From Pandoraea fibrosis (lineage in GTDB: Bacteria; Pseudomonadota; Gammaproteobacteria; Burkholderiales; Burkholderiaceae), in NCBI RefSeq assembly GCF_000807775.2, contig NZ_CP047385.1, positions 5,146,001 to 5,210,000 of the forward strand: a stretch of 64,000 nt of DNA. Reading direction: 5' to 3'. Both the position numbers and the translations under genes were made by a program. The number at the start of each line of letters is the position of its first letter. The first letter of the stretch is position 1. The notes under the pieces are model-generated. The model was not told where the DNA came from. It did not search any database and was given only the letters and a program-made list of their open reading frames with translations. Shown here piece after piece: positions 1-9,042 of the stretch.

Positions 1-257
1 GCGCCCTGGGCTGGACGCTGGCCGCCGCGATCACACTGGCGCTGCCCGTCGTGCTCACGACGTTCATCGTGCAATTCGGTCTCGGATTGCTCAACCGTGC
101 CGCGCCGGCCCTGAATCTGTTCTCGCTGGGCTTCGCCGTGACGACGCTTGTCGGACTGGTCGTGCTCGCCGCACTCGTCCCGGCCCTGCCGGCCCATTAC
201 CTGACGTTGACCGAGCGCGTACTCGATTCGCTCGGCCCCGTCGCACGACCGGGATGA
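1..257 (+). CDS. fliR: FliR, flagellar export gate protein (C-terminal part)
   Basis: This is the C-terminal end of a gene that begins left of the window. The visible 84 residues contain two hydrophobic membrane segments around the motif GLGLLNRAAPALNLFSLGF, which is typical of FliR/SctT export-gate proteins. FliR forms part of the inner-membrane core of the flagellar type III secretion apparatus, with FliP and FliQ. The stop lies 4 bases before flhB, so fliR, flhB and flhA appear to be one + strand operon. A virulence-type SctT is the alternative, but the linked rod and hook genes make the flagellar assignment secure. Confidence 0.88.
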   Translation, partial: ALGWTLAAAITLALPVVLTTFIVQFGLGLLNRAAPALNLFSLGFAVTTLVGLVVLAALVPALPAHYLTLTERVLDSLGPVARPG

Positions 258-261
258 GTGC

Positions 262-1410
262 ATGACGCCCCAAGACACCGGCGACAAGTCGGAAGCCGCC
301 TCCCATCAGAAGCTGCGCCGCGCGCGTGAGCAAGGACAGGTGGCGCGCTCGCGCGATACGGCCACGGCCGTGGGCATCATGGCCAGCGTCGCGGTGCTCG
401 CCGTCACCGCCCCTGCGCAGCTCGACGAATTCCGCTCGCTCTACGCGGCAGCATTCGCCGACCTCGCCGGCATCGGCTTCGACGACGCATGGACGGCCTT
501 GTTGCCCGCCGCGATGGGGTTGCTCGTCAAACTCATCGCCCCGCTCGCGGCCATTCCGCTATGCATCAGCGTGGCCGCCATGCTGCCCGGCGGTTACGTC
601 TTCAGCACGACCTTGCTCAAACCGAAATGGCAACGTCTGTCGCCCAAGTCGAACCTCGGGCGGCTGGTCTCGATGAAGCACTACGCGCAGGTCGGGACCG
701 CCATTCTCAAGGTCGCACTGGTCGTGACCGTGCTGATCCTTGCCCTGCGCGCGCGCTGGGACGATTTGCTCGCGTTGCAGGCGAGCGCTCCCACCGAGGC
801 CATCACCGTGGGATTGTGGCTGTTGCGCGACGCCGTGCTCGCACTGGGTGGCGCGTTCGTGGCGTTCGCGATGCTCGATCTGCCGCTGCAACGCTTTCTG
901 TTCATGCGCGACCAGCGCATGACCAAGCAAGAGGTGAAGAACGAACACAAGCAGACCGAGGGACGCCCCGAAGTGAAGCAGCGCATTCGCCAGATTCAGC
1001 GCCGCATGGCCGAGCGTAGCTTGCGCCGCACGGTGCCGGGCGCCGATGTAGTGATCGTCAACCCGACGCACTACGCCATCGCGCTCAAGTACGACACCGC
1101 GCGCGCGCAGGCGCCCTACGTGGTGGCGCGCGGCCTCGACGAAATGGCCGGCGTGATGCGCCAGATCGCCCGCGAACACAAGATCGACGTGGTGAGTGCT
1201 CCGCCGCTCGCCCGCGCCCTGTACCACACAAGTCAGGTCAACCAGCAGATTCCCGGCGTCCTTTACGACGCGGTCGCCGTGATTCTGGCCTACGTCCTGC
1301 AATTGCGCGCCTGGCGTACCGGCGAGCGCGCGACCCAACCCGACCGTCCGGACACGCCCGCCGTGCCCGTGGCGCTCTCCGATCCCCCTTCCACGCGACC
1401 GAGTCCCTGA
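262..1410 (+). CDS. flhB: FlhB, flagellar export switch protein
   Basis: 382 residues, the usual FlhB size. The N-terminus carries the basic KLRRAREQGQVARSRD segment, followed by four hydrophobic segments up to about residue 215 and a charged cytoplasmic linker. The autocleavage motif NPTH is at residues 267-270, followed by YAIALKY. FlhB anchors to the export gate and, after cleavage between N and P, switches secretion from rod/hook to filament substrates. It normally works with the hook-length protein FliK, which is encoded at 18775-20019. The start ATG is 4 bases after the fliR stop, and flhA follows 4 bases after its own stop. Confidence 0.96.
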   Translation: MTPQDTGDKSEAASHQKLRRAREQGQVARSRDTATAVGIMASVAVLAVTAPAQLDEFRSLYAAAFADLAGIGFDDAWTALLPAAMGLLVKLIAPLAAIPLCISVAAMLPGGYVFSTTLLKPKWQRLSPKSNLGRLVSMKHYAQVGTAILKVALVVTVLILALRARWDDLLALQASAPTEAITVGLWLLRDAVLALGGAFVAFAMLDLPLQRFLFMRDQRMTKQEVKNEHKQTEGRPEVKQRIRQIQRRMAERSLRRTVPGADVVIVNPTHYAIALKYDTARAQAPYVVARGLDEMAGVMRQIAREHKIDVVSAPPLARALYHTSQVNQQIPGVLYDAVAVILAYVLQLRAWRTGERATQPDRPDTPAVPVALSDPPSTRPSP

Positions 1411-1414
1411 ACCT

Positions 1415-3493
1415 ATGAGCCGACTACTGACCGACCTTCGGCGTCACAAATTTCTGACGCCGCTCCTCGTCTTCGCCATCCTCGCGATGGTGATCCTGCC
1501 GCTGCCGCCGCTGCTGCTCGACACGCTCTTCACGTTCAACATCGTGCTCTCGATGGTCGTGATTCTGGTGAGTCTGTCAGTGCGGCGTCCGCTCGACTTC
1601 TCCGTCTTCCCGACGGTCATCCTCGCCACGACGCTCATGCGTCTGACGCTGAATGTGGCCTCCACGCGCGTGGTGCTGCTCAACGGCAACGAAGGCACGC
1701 ATGCGGCGGGTAGCGTCATCGAATCGTTCGGTAACGTGGTCATCGGGGGCAACTTCGTCGTGGGCCTCGTGGTGTTCGTGATCCTGATGATCATCAACTT
1801 CGTGGTGGTCACAAAGGGAGCCGAGCGCATTTCCGAGGTCTCGGCGCGCTTCACACTCGACGCGTTGCCCGGCAAGCAGATGGCCATCGATGCCGACCTC
1901 AACGCGGGGCTCATCAATCAGGAAGCCGCGCAGACCCGCCGACGCGAAGTGAGTTCGGAGGCCGATTTCTACGGCGCGATGGATGGGGCTTCGAAGTTCG
2001 TGCGTGGCGACGCCATCGCCAGCATCCTGATCCTGCTCATCAATCTGATCGGGGGTGCGGCCATCGGCGTGACGATGCACGACATGAGTGCCGGCGACGC
2101 CTTCCGTCAGTACTCGCTGCTGACCATCGGCGACGGGCTGGTCGCACAGATCCCGGCCCTGCTGCTCTCGTCGGCCGCCGCCATCATCGTGACGCGCGTC
2201 TCCGACGCGGGCGACTTCGAGAAGCAGGTCGGCAGTCAGTTGCTGGCCTCGCCCTCGGTGCTCGCGAGCGTGGCGGTATTGATGTTCATTCTGGCGGTGA
2301 TACCGGGCATGCCGACGCTGCCGTTTCTGGCGTTCGCGGCGGTCATGGCATTCGTTGCGTGGCGCGTGAGCCAGCGGCGTGCCCCTGACGAAGCGGACGA
2401 CACAGAGGCACTCGAGGCAGCCCTGACGGCCTTTGAGCCGCCCGCACTCACGTGGCAGCAACTGCCGTTCGTCTCGCCGGTGACGGTCAGCCTCGGTTAT
2501 CAGATCGTCGGGCTGGTGGACAAACGCGAAGGGGCGCCGCTGGTGCAGCGGCTATATGGCATGCGGCAAACGCTCTCGCAAGCGATGGGCTTCGTGGTGC
2601 CTGCCGTCAAGCTGGACACGGGCCTCGGACTGGGCGCCAGCGAATATGCCATCGACGTGGGCGGCGTGCGGGTCGCGAGCGCGACGCTGCCGCACGACCG
2701 CCTCATGGCCATTGCCGCGCCGGACTGCTATGGCGAACTCGACGGCATGCCGGCCATCGACCCGTCGTTTGGCATGTCCGTCGTGTGGATCGAACCGGAG
2801 CAACGTGCCCACGCGCTGGGTCTGGGCTACCAGATCGTCGATCCGGCGGGGGTCATCGCCACGCATGTCCAGGAGGCGATGAAGGCGCATCTGGCCGATC
2901 TGTTCACTTATCAGGATGTGACGTCGCTGGGTGAGCGGTTGCGAGAGCTATCGCCTTCGCTCGCCGATGCGCTGGACAAGGCGCTCACGCATCAACAGCA
3001 ACTGGCGGTCATCCGTCTGCTGCTCGCGGAGGCCGTGTCGTTGCAGGATATCGACGTGTTGGCGACCGCGCTGGTCAACGCGTCGGCCGTGAGCAAGGAG
3101 CCATTGGTGCTGGCCGCCGAAGCGCGCAGTGCGCTCAAGCGACGGCTGGTGCACGGGCTGATCGGTGACGAGCCGACGCTGCACGTTTATCAGCTCACGA
3201 CGGATCTGGAGAACCTTCTGCTGGGCGCCTACACGGCGGCGCAACAGGCCGGGAAGTCGACCGCCGACGCCTTCCCGCTCGACCCGCAACTGCTTGAGCA
3301 ATTGCAATCGCATATGCCGCAGGCCCGCGAAAACATGAAGCAGACGGGCCGCACGCCGGTGCTGCTCGTCATGCCCCAACTTCGCCCGCTGCTGTCGCGT
3401 TATGCGCGGATGTTCGCGAGCGGGTTGCATGTGCTCTCGTATAACGAAGTGCCGCAAACGAAAGAGATCGAAGTGGCCGGAACCCTGGGCTGA
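1415..3493 (+). CDS. flhA: FlhA, flagellar export gate protein
   Basis: 692 residues. The first ~320 residues contain about eight membrane segments. The FHIPEP-family block is present (NVASTRVVLLNGN, then VTKGAERISEVSARF and DALPGKQMAIDADLNAG around residues 130-170). The rest is the soluble export-receptor domain that docks chaperone-substrate complexes and couples to the FliH-FliI-FliJ ATPase encoded at 22135-24730. It is the last gene of the + strand fliR-flhB-flhA run, and a strong hairpin terminator follows 40 bases after its stop. No truncation or missing block is seen. Confidence 0.96.
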   Translation: MSRLLTDLRRHKFLTPLLVFAILAMVILPLPPLLLDTLFTFNIVLSMVVILVSLSVRRPLDFSVFPTVILATTLMRLTLNVASTRVVLLNGNEGTHAAGSVIESFGNVVIGGNFVVGLVVFVILMIINFVVVTKGAERISEVSARFTLDALPGKQMAIDADLNAGLINQEAAQTRRREVSSEADFYGAMDGASKFVRGDAIASILILLINLIGGAAIGVTMHDMSAGDAFRQYSLLTIGDGLVAQIPALLLSSAAAIIVTRVSDAGDFEKQVGSQLLASPSVLASVAVLMFILAVIPGMPTLPFLAFAAVMAFVAWRVSQRRAPDEADDTEALEAALTAFEPPALTWQQLPFVSPVTVSLGYQIVGLVDKREGAPLVQRLYGMRQTLSQAMGFVVPAVKLDTGLGLGASEYAIDVGGVRVASATLPHDRLMAIAAPDCYGELDGMPAIDPSFGMSVVWIEPEQRAHALGLGYQIVDPAGVIATHVQEAMKAHLADLFTYQDVTSLGERLRELSPSLADALDKALTHQQQLAVIRLLLAEAVSLQDIDVLATALVNASAVSKEPLVLAAEARSALKRRLVHGLIGDEPTLHVYQLTTDLENLLLGAYTAAQQAGKSTADAFPLDPQLLEQLQSHMPQARENMKQTGRTPVLLVMPQLRPLLSRYARMFASGLHVLSYNEVPQTKEIEVAGTLG

Positions 3494-3532
3494 CAAAGGC
3501 GTTTGCAAACGCGCGGCCAGTCCAAAGTCTTC

Positions 3533-3567
3533 AAGCGCCAACGGCATCACGTCGTTGGCGCTTTTTT
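3533..3567 (+). terminator. Rho-independent terminator of fliR-flhB-flhA
   Basis: A perfect 11-bp stem (AAGCGCCAACG at 3533-3543 pairing with CGTTGGCGCTT at 3553-3563) encloses a 9-base loop and is followed by a run of six T. It lies 40 bases after the flhA stop. Confidence 0.92.
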
Positions 3568-3758
3568 GTGCGGAGCGCAACGCCGCCTGTCATCAATATC
3601 CATTGATGCACACGCGAGAACACGTTCCCGGCGGACCACACGGCGCACGCACACAACCTCTGCTGTCATTCCGGCAGGATGTCGACCGGAAGGACGGAGG
3701 AGCCAGGTATTGGCATTCTCGAACGCGGCCTTGGTTGAACATTCCTGCGCATAAAGCA

Positions 3759-3791
3759 AAAGAGCCAACGGCATAAAACCGTTGGCTCTTT
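3759..3791 (-). terminator. Terminator of the lafA flagellin transcript
   Basis: A perfect 13-bp inverted repeat (left arm 3759-3771, right arm 3779-3791) has a 7-base loop. It lies 48 bases past the flagellin stop. On both strands the stem is followed by a T-rich but interrupted tract, so it may act in both directions and protect each unit from the other. Confidence 0.82.
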
Positions 3792-3839
3792 CTTTCCAGA
3801 CTATCCGGCCGGAAGACTTCACCGGCCGGTGCGGCGCGA

Positions 3840-5057
3840 TTAGCGCAGCAGCATCTGGATCATGCCCGGCATTTCGCCGGCCTTTTGCAGCATTTGCAGG
3901 TTCACGTTCATCTGCGTTTGCAGCTTGGTCAGTTCCGACACCGACTCGGCAAAGTCCACTTCGTTCAGACGCGAATTGGCTTCACGCGTGTTTTGCAGCA
4001 GCGTCGACTGGACTTCCTCACGGCCGTCCAGATCCATCATCGCAGCGCCGATGCTGGCTTGCACGGTGGCGAGTTGACCGATGGCGGCTTCGAGGTTGGT
4101 GATGGCGCTTTCTGCATCATTTGCCGTGGTCAGTTGGGTCGAAGACGACTGCACCTTCGATACCAACAGGGTTTCAACCGCGCTAAAGAGCTTTCCACTT
4201 TCCTCGGTGGTCAACGTGTTAGCCCCCACTCGGGCCAGCGTTCTATACGCATTATCGAGACTCGACTTCAGAGTTCCGATATCGCTCGGCGTTTTTGCGA
4301 CTTCTGCGGTAAGAATGGTCGTCAAAACGGATTCCCAATTGTTACCGCTGGTCTGGTCCTTCGACAAAATCGTTGCGATTTCCGAGTTTCCTTTGAGGTC
4401 GTCCACCATCGATGCCGCCAATGCTGCAGCACTCTGAGCGCCCACCAGGGTGAAAATCTCGGAGCTGCCGTCCAATGCCGCGACGGGCTTACCGAACTCG
4501 CCGGTCGCAGAGCCAACGCTCGCGAACAATTGCTGAAGGTCGGCGCTGATGTCCAGCGTCTTCGTTTCGGCAGCGCCCGCGCCGACTTGCAGATCGATCT
4601 TGCCCGAAGCCAGAATGCCCGTTGCCGACTGACCAAATTCCATCTTCAACAGGTTCTTACCAGCGAACGTGGTGTTCTCGAAGATGGCTTGCAGTGCCTG
4701 TGCGTTGTTGGTGTATTGCTGTTGCAGCGCGGCCTTCTCGGCGTCGCCCTTCAGGCCGTCCTTTGCTTGCGTGGCCAGATCCTTCATGGTCACGAGCAGT
4801 TCGTTGGCCTTGTCCAGCGCGCCTTGGGCAACACGGGTGCTCGACTGAGCGTACTTCATGTTGCTGATCGCCGCCTTGGTGCCGCTGGCGTGCATGTTCA
4901 GCATGGCCGAGATACGGGCAGCAGCCGGATCGTTCTTATACAGGTCGTTTTTCTTGCCGGTCGAGAGATCGCGCATGATGGCGTTCAGCTTGCCGCCGGT
5001 GCTGCGTTGCGAGTTCAGCGACGACATTTGCGCCACGTTGGTATGCAGAGTCAACAT
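3840..5057 (-). CDS. lafA: Lateral-type flagellin (LafA)
   Basis: 405 residues with the typical flagellin layout. The conserved N-terminal D0/D1 region begins MLTLHTNVAQMSSLNSQRS and continues with a STGKKNDLYKNDPAAARIS stretch near residues 32-50. A variable middle (about 150-290) follows, then a conserved C-terminal helix ending LQMLQKAGEMPGMIQMLLR. The N-terminus is unlike the usual AQVINTN of primary flagellins, and the gene follows flgL and a LafW-like gene, so I assign it to the lateral (Flag-2) filament. The start ATG has an AAGGAG site about 12 bases upstream. I looked for a sigma-28 promoter in 5058-5218; a GCCGAATA at about -35 to -42 from the start lacks a correctly spaced partner, so none is claimed. 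Confidence 0.93.
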   Translation of the reverse strand: MLTLHTNVAQMSSLNSQRSTGGKLNAIMRDLSTGKKNDLYKNDPAAARISAMLNMHASGTKAAISNMKYAQSSTRVAQGALDKANELLVTMKDLATQAKDGLKGDAEKAALQQQYTNNAQALQAIFENTTFAGKNLLKMEFGQSATGILASGKIDLQVGAGAAETKTLDISADLQQLFASVGSATGEFGKPVAALDGSSEIFTLVGAQSAAALAASMVDDLKGNSEIATILSKDQTSGNNWESVLTTILTAEVAKTPSDIGTLKSSLDNAYRTLARVGANTLTTEESGKLFSAVETLLVSKVQSSSTQLTTANDAESAITNLEAAIGQLATVQASIGAAMMDLDGREEVQSTLLQNTREANSRLNEVDFAESVSELTKLQTQMNVNLQMLQKAGEMPGMIQMLLR

Positions 5058-5218
5058 TGCTAGGGCTCCTTGTTCTGGTGAGCTATTCGGCAGACCGGAT
5101 TGCCTGCCTCACCGTGTTAAGGCGTCCCTTCGCGAATTTTGTTAATCCCTTGCGGCGGAGATTTTTCCCATCTGCATGTTCGGCCCGACAGCGCGTTTGC
5201 CGAACGCCCAACGCTTGC

Positions 5219-6364
5219 TTACACGTTGCCCAGCAACGCGCGCACGTTCGCACGTGTGACAGGAAGGCCCTTCGGCATGGCCAGCGTCAGCGCGACAAAC
5301 GGGGGCTGCGTGCCGAGTCGCGACGTCCATGCCTTCGCCGATGCCAGCGCGATATCGAACGCCGCGTCGTCTGCAACAGCACGCTGGCTGACCAGCGCCG
5401 CTTGTCCAACAGCCTTCGTCGAGGTGCTCGCTGCGTGCTTTGCCACGGCATGGGAGGCGCGAATGGCTCTGACCATCGACGCCAATGCGCGGCGGGTCTC
5501 TGCGATTGCCTTCGCGCTATCGAGACGCCATGTCTGCGGTGCAATCGCATCGGGAGCATCACGCAACGTGGCGCGTTGCGGGTGGCCCTCGACGCCCTGA
5601 CTCGTTTGTGCAACGGCGAAGCGCGACGCCAGCGACGGCCATGCGGTGCCGGGCGCACTCATCACCCATCCGCGCTCGGGCGGAGGCGGCTCCAGCGTAA
5701 TGCCATAGGCCGCCAGTGCCCGGGTCGTCCGACGGCGCAAGCCGGCTTGCGATACCGCGTTCGCCAGATCGATCTCCACCCCCGCCTTGTAGGGCCCCGC
5801 CGGGAAAAGCGTCATCTGCTCAGCTTTCGACGCGCGCCACTGCGCGGGCGCAACGCCATCGACGGTGAACCGTCGCGGCGCCTTTCCCTGCGCATCGAAA
5901 TGCAGACGGTCGTCGACGGTGCCCAGACTTGCGCGCTCGCGGCTTTGCCATTGCGCGCCAAGCGCGTCGAGCGCCCGGCGTGCCTGCGCCTGCGAGACGG
6001 GGTCGCCGTCCTGCCAGCGCGAGAGCGACGTCAGTGCCACGGTTGCCGACGCATGCAGCGTCGACAACCATTGCGCCCCGGCGCTCGCACGGCTGGCCGT
6101 CGCGTGCTGCGAAATCAGTTCGGTGACTTGTGCGACACGTTGTTTGTCGAACGACTCGGCGCCTCGCACCGCCGGCCAGGCCGACGCGCCGACGCGCGCC
6201 CCCCCGGTGGCGAGCGTCGACGCATTCGTCGAATCGACCCCCGAAGGCGCCCGCGACGACGCGCCGACCGTCGGCCCGTCGCCCTGGCGGGGATTCAGGC
6301 GCGCCGAACTCAGTGCATCGTCCAGCGCGGCGCTGCCGGGAATCTCACGGATGCTATCGACCAT
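5219..6364 (-). CDS. LafW-like protein of the lateral flagellar locus
   Basis: 381 residues with no signal peptide and no membrane segment. It is rich in Ala, Ser, Thr and Arg. The first ~70 residues look disordered, followed by helical stretches (about 75-140 and 285-345). I recognise no catalytic motif. Its place between flgL and the flagellin matches the lafW position in described Flag-2 loci, where LafW is called a putative hook-associated protein. The assignment rests on position and on the absence of other candidates, not on clear sequence similarity. It could be a filament chaperone, a cap or junction protein, or a flagellin-modifying factor. It lies 47 bases downstream of flgL and 161 bases upstream of lafA. 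Confidence 0.55.
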   Translation of the reverse strand: MVDSIREIPGSAALDDALSSARLNPRQGDGPTVGASSRAPSGVDSTNASTLATGGARVGASAWPAVRGAESFDKQRVAQVTELISQHATASRASAGAQWLSTLHASATVALTSLSRWQDGDPVSQAQARRALDALGAQWQSRERASLGTVDDRLHFDAQGKAPRRFTVDGVAPAQWRASKAEQMTLFPAGPYKAGVEIDLANAVSQAGLRRRTTRALAAYGITLEPPPPERGWVMSAPGTAWPSLASRFAVAQTSQGVEGHPQRATLRDAPDAIAPQTWRLDSAKAIAETRRALASMVRAIRASHAVAKHAASTSTKAVGQAALVSQRAVADDAAFDIALASAKAWTSRLGTQPPFVALTLAMPKGLPVTRANVRALLGNV

Positions 6365-6411
6365 GAACGAGATCCTGTCGGGTCATGCGGTACGAATCCA
6401 CGGGGAGCGTC

Positions 6412-7302
6412 TTAGACGACATCGAAGAAAGACAACTTGCCCACTTCAGCGTGCGCAGTGCGCGCAGCGGAAATGAGGCGATACATGGCCAACAGTTCCG
6501 GCAAGGCCTCGGTGGCACTCTTTCCTTCAATGACGACGCGAGCCTTCGTCAGCACCTCGCCCTGCAACACATAGTCCTGACGCACGGCATCAAGACGTTT
6601 CGCAGCGTGGTCGTTCGTGAATTGAACGGCGGCAATCTGACGCGCCAGATCGTCAACGGGATCGGCCAGATCACGCAGCACGGCGATCGGTGCCGCCCCC
6701 GCATTTGTCAGGGCGGCAGCCGCCGCCCCGAGACGGTTGAGCAGATCCGGCATGCCCTGCCAAACCTGAGACGCCTGCGTATGGACCAGCCCATCGCCGA
6801 TCTCGACGGAGGCCGGCGCTTGCGTGGCAGCGCTCAATACGTAATTCGTCGCCGCGCCCGGCACGGCCGTATCGCTGATGGGTGCACCGCTACCGGCGAA
6901 CAGATAGCTGCCGTCCGCGCGACGCGTGTTGATCGCGCCAACAAGACCGGTCATCAGTTCGCGAATCTTGTCTGCGGAGGCCTGCGCGTCACCGGCCTGC
7001 AACGCGTCCGACTTCAACGACACTTCGTTCTTGAAGGCGCTAAGTCGGTCGTAAGCATTCTTGAGGCTCACACTCGCTTGCTTGAGATCGGCCTCAAGGC
7101 TGGCGACGATCTTCGTGCGATGCGCGATGGTCTGCTGTTCCCGGTCGATGCGCGCGAGGCGCTCGAAATCGACGGGATCGTCGGAGGCGCGCAGTACGCG
7201 CTTCTCTTCGCGCGCGTGGTCGGTCATACGCGCCAGCCGTTCATTCATGTCGCGCAGGACGTGTTCGCGCTCGAAGCGGCTGAAATGATGATGAATTTGC
7301 AT
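6412..7302 (-). CDS. flgL: FlgL, hook-filament junction protein
   Basis: 296 residues. It shows the flagellin-like FlgL plan: an N-terminal helix with RMTDHAREEKRVLRASDDPVDFERL near residues 25-50, a central domain with SYLFAGSGAPI around residue 140, and a C-terminal helical segment with ALPELLAMYRLISAARTAHAEV. FlgL forms the second junction ring between hook and filament. The gene starts 30 bases after the flgK stop, and the LafW-like gene follows. Confidence 0.9.
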   Translation of the reverse strand: MQIHHHFSRFEREHVLRDMNERLARMTDHAREEKRVLRASDDPVDFERLARIDREQQTIAHRTKIVASLEADLKQASVSLKNAYDRLSAFKNEVSLKSDALQAGDAQASADKIRELMTGLVGAINTRRADGSYLFAGSGAPISDTAVPGAATNYVLSAATQAPASVEIGDGLVHTQASQVWQGMPDLLNRLGAAAAALTNAGAAPIAVLRDLADPVDDLARQIAAVQFTNDHAAKRLDAVRQDYVLQGEVLTKARVVIEGKSATEALPELLAMYRLISAARTAHAEVGKLSFFDVV

Positions 7303-7332
7303 GGTGGTTTCCTTTCCCGGAGGTGGTGCAGA

Positions 7333-8667
7333 TCAGCGCACCATCGCCAGCGTGGCATCGAATAATTCGTTGGCGACCGACGCCACCCGGGCGTTCGCGC
7401 GGTAGAGCTTCATATAGGACATGAGTGCGCCGCCCGACTCCGTCTCGTCGACGCCCGCCTGCTTTTGAAATTGCGTGCGTGCGGACACCAGCACCGCACG
7501 GGCAGACGTTCCGCCCGCCTCGATGTCACTGGCACGACGGCCGGTATCCGCCGCCAGCGCACTCATCGCTTCCACGAGCGTGGTGTTCACGCGACCCGGC
7601 AGCGATACCGGCGCGTGGATCGCCCCTTTCAGACGCTGCAACGTCTTGCCGTTGCCGTTGGCGCTATCGGCGTTCAGATCGAGCCCCTGAGCCGTCGCGA
7701 GCGTGCGCTCCAGTCGCGGCACACCGTTCGGGCCGACAGCGAGCGACAGCAGCGGCGTAGCGCTAAAGCCAGACGACGTGTCGTCGGCATGCGCACGATT
7801 CAGTTGTTCGACGAGTGTGCGGGCGACTTCGGTCACGTCTGCGATTCGCTGATCGAGCTCGCGCGTGATAAATGCGTCGTGCCCTCCCAATCGACCGCCC
7901 AGCCCATCCGCCGGCACGCTCACCCGCGACGCCCCTGCCACGAGCGTGTAGCCCCCCGCTGGCAGCGCTTCGAGTTGCGCCGCACGATTGCCCAGCACGA
8001 GCGGATGCCCGCTACGCGTGAGCACGTGATACGCGCCGCTGCTGTCCTCCCGCACGTCCACATCGAGAAACGTCGCCAGTTCGCCCAATGCCTGATCGCG
8101 CTGGTCCTCGATGGCAAGGCGGCCTGCCTCGTCGGGTGCAAGCCGATGCAAACGATTCAGATCGGCCACCGTGGCCGTGAGGCGATTGACCTTCTCCGCA
8201 TCCCCGCTGCGCACCATGTTGAGGTTCCCGCGCAGGCGTTCCAACGCGGAGAACATCGAATTGGTGCGCTCGGCGACGCGGCCCAGCGCGGCGAAGACTT
8301 CGTCGGCATGCACATCGCCGCCGACCGTCTGTGCCTCATGGTCGAGCGCCTTGACGAAGTCGCGCAGCCCCAGCGGGTCGCTCGCCACGTCGGTCCCGCC
8401 CAGTTGCACGAGCAACGCGTCGGCGTGCGGCTTCTGCACCTCAAGCTCGTTCGCACCGGACACCGCACGCCACAACTGACGCCGCTGCTCCAGCCCGGCC
8501 ACGCGCACAACTTCCTGCGCCTGCACCGTGCCGTCCGCGCGCGACGTCACGCGCACGTTCCGGCGCGTGTACGCCGAATTTCCCATCTGGGAGATGTTGA
8601 GCGACTCGTTGTCGAGCAGCGACTGCGCAGTTTTCACGCCTTGCGTGGCGATGTTCAGCATGTTCAT
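7333..8667 (-). CDS. flgK: FlgK, hook-associated protein 1
   Basis: 444 residues, shorter than the ~550 of enteric FlgK. The N-terminal rod-hook consensus region starts MNMLNIATQGVKTAQSLLDNE and includes a NISQMGNSAYTRRNV segment. The C-terminus ends with the helical YRANARVASVANELFDATLAMVR pattern (residues about 420-444). FlgK forms the first hook-filament junction zone. The shorter length falls in the exposed middle domain, which is common in lateral systems. Its stop is 30 bases before flgL, so the two probably share a transcript. Confidence 0.93.
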   Translation of the reverse strand: MNMLNIATQGVKTAQSLLDNESLNISQMGNSAYTRRNVRVTSRADGTVQAQEVVRVAGLEQRRQLWRAVSGANELEVQKPHADALLVQLGGTDVASDPLGLRDFVKALDHEAQTVGGDVHADEVFAALGRVAERTNSMFSALERLRGNLNMVRSGDAEKVNRLTATVADLNRLHRLAPDEAGRLAIEDQRDQALGELATFLDVDVREDSSGAYHVLTRSGHPLVLGNRAAQLEALPAGGYTLVAGASRVSVPADGLGGRLGGHDAFITRELDQRIADVTEVARTLVEQLNRAHADDTSSGFSATPLLSLAVGPNGVPRLERTLATAQGLDLNADSANGNGKTLQRLKGAIHAPVSLPGRVNTTLVEAMSALAADTGRRASDIEAGGTSARAVLVSARTQFQKQAGVDETESGGALMSYMKLYRANARVASVANELFDATLAMVR

Positions 8668-8704
8668 GTTGGAGTGCCTGTCGTGTCGGAGTTAGCTGGC
8701 GCGC

Positions 8705-9034
8705 TCAGCGGCCCGCCATTTGCCGGATGATCGTGTCGGCAATGCCGAACGCGCGCCGCGACGCGAGCGCCTGCGCGACCTGCGTGTCGGCCCAGTCATG
8801 CAGACCGTCGGTCGAGCGATCGCGTTTGCCTAGCCCAGCGGCATCGTCGCGGTCGTCGCGCAATGCCTGTGTCGCGCGTCGCATCTCGCCAAGCAGGCGT
8901 GCAACAAAGATCGCTTCGAACTGTTCGGCGGCCGCCTCGAGCGTTGTCCCCGAGGCTTTCGGTGCTGCGCCTGCCTCTTGCACAGGCGACCCGGTCGCGG
9001 AAATCGGTAAATAGTGGTGGGTTATCGGCGTCAT
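8705..9034 (-). CDS. flgJ: FlgJ-type rod-binding protein without hydrolase domain
   Basis: 109 residues. The sequence AAAEQFEAIFVARLLGEMRRAT (residues about 35-55) is the rod-capping FlgJ N-domain, and it ends GIADTIIRQMAGR. There is no muramidase/glucosaminidase domain, so it should cap the growing rod but not cut peptidoglycan; another enzyme must open the wall. The ATG is 8 bases after the flgI stop. Single-domain FlgJ proteins are known in lateral systems and alpha-proteobacteria. Confidence 0.82.
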   Translation of the reverse strand: MTPITHHYLPISATGSPVQEAGAAPKASGTTLEAAAEQFEAIFVARLLGEMRRATQALRDDRDDAAGLGKRDRSTDGLHDWADTQVAQALASRRAFGIADTIIRQMAGR

Positions 9035-9042
9035 CAGATATC

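Larger units (their letters stand above)
3494..3839. other. Intergenic region between convergent flhA and lafA
   Basis: This 346-base gap lies between the ends of two convergent transcription units. It contains one terminator hairpin for flhA (3533-3567) and one hairpin just past lafA (3759-3791), which share the core GCCAACGGCAT. I see no convincing gene, promoter or repeat in the remaining ~190 bases between them. Confidence 0.7.

Noticed and set aside
1..3493. FliR-FlhB-FlhA as part of a virulence type III secretion system
   Set aside because: Rod, hook, ring, filament and stator genes follow directly, and FlhB carries NPTH in flagellar context, so the flagellar reading is far better supported.
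5058..5218. Sigma-28 promoter before lafA
   Set aside because: A GCCGAATA element is present, but no TAAA-like element lies about 15 bases upstream of it, so the match is too weak to report as a feature.
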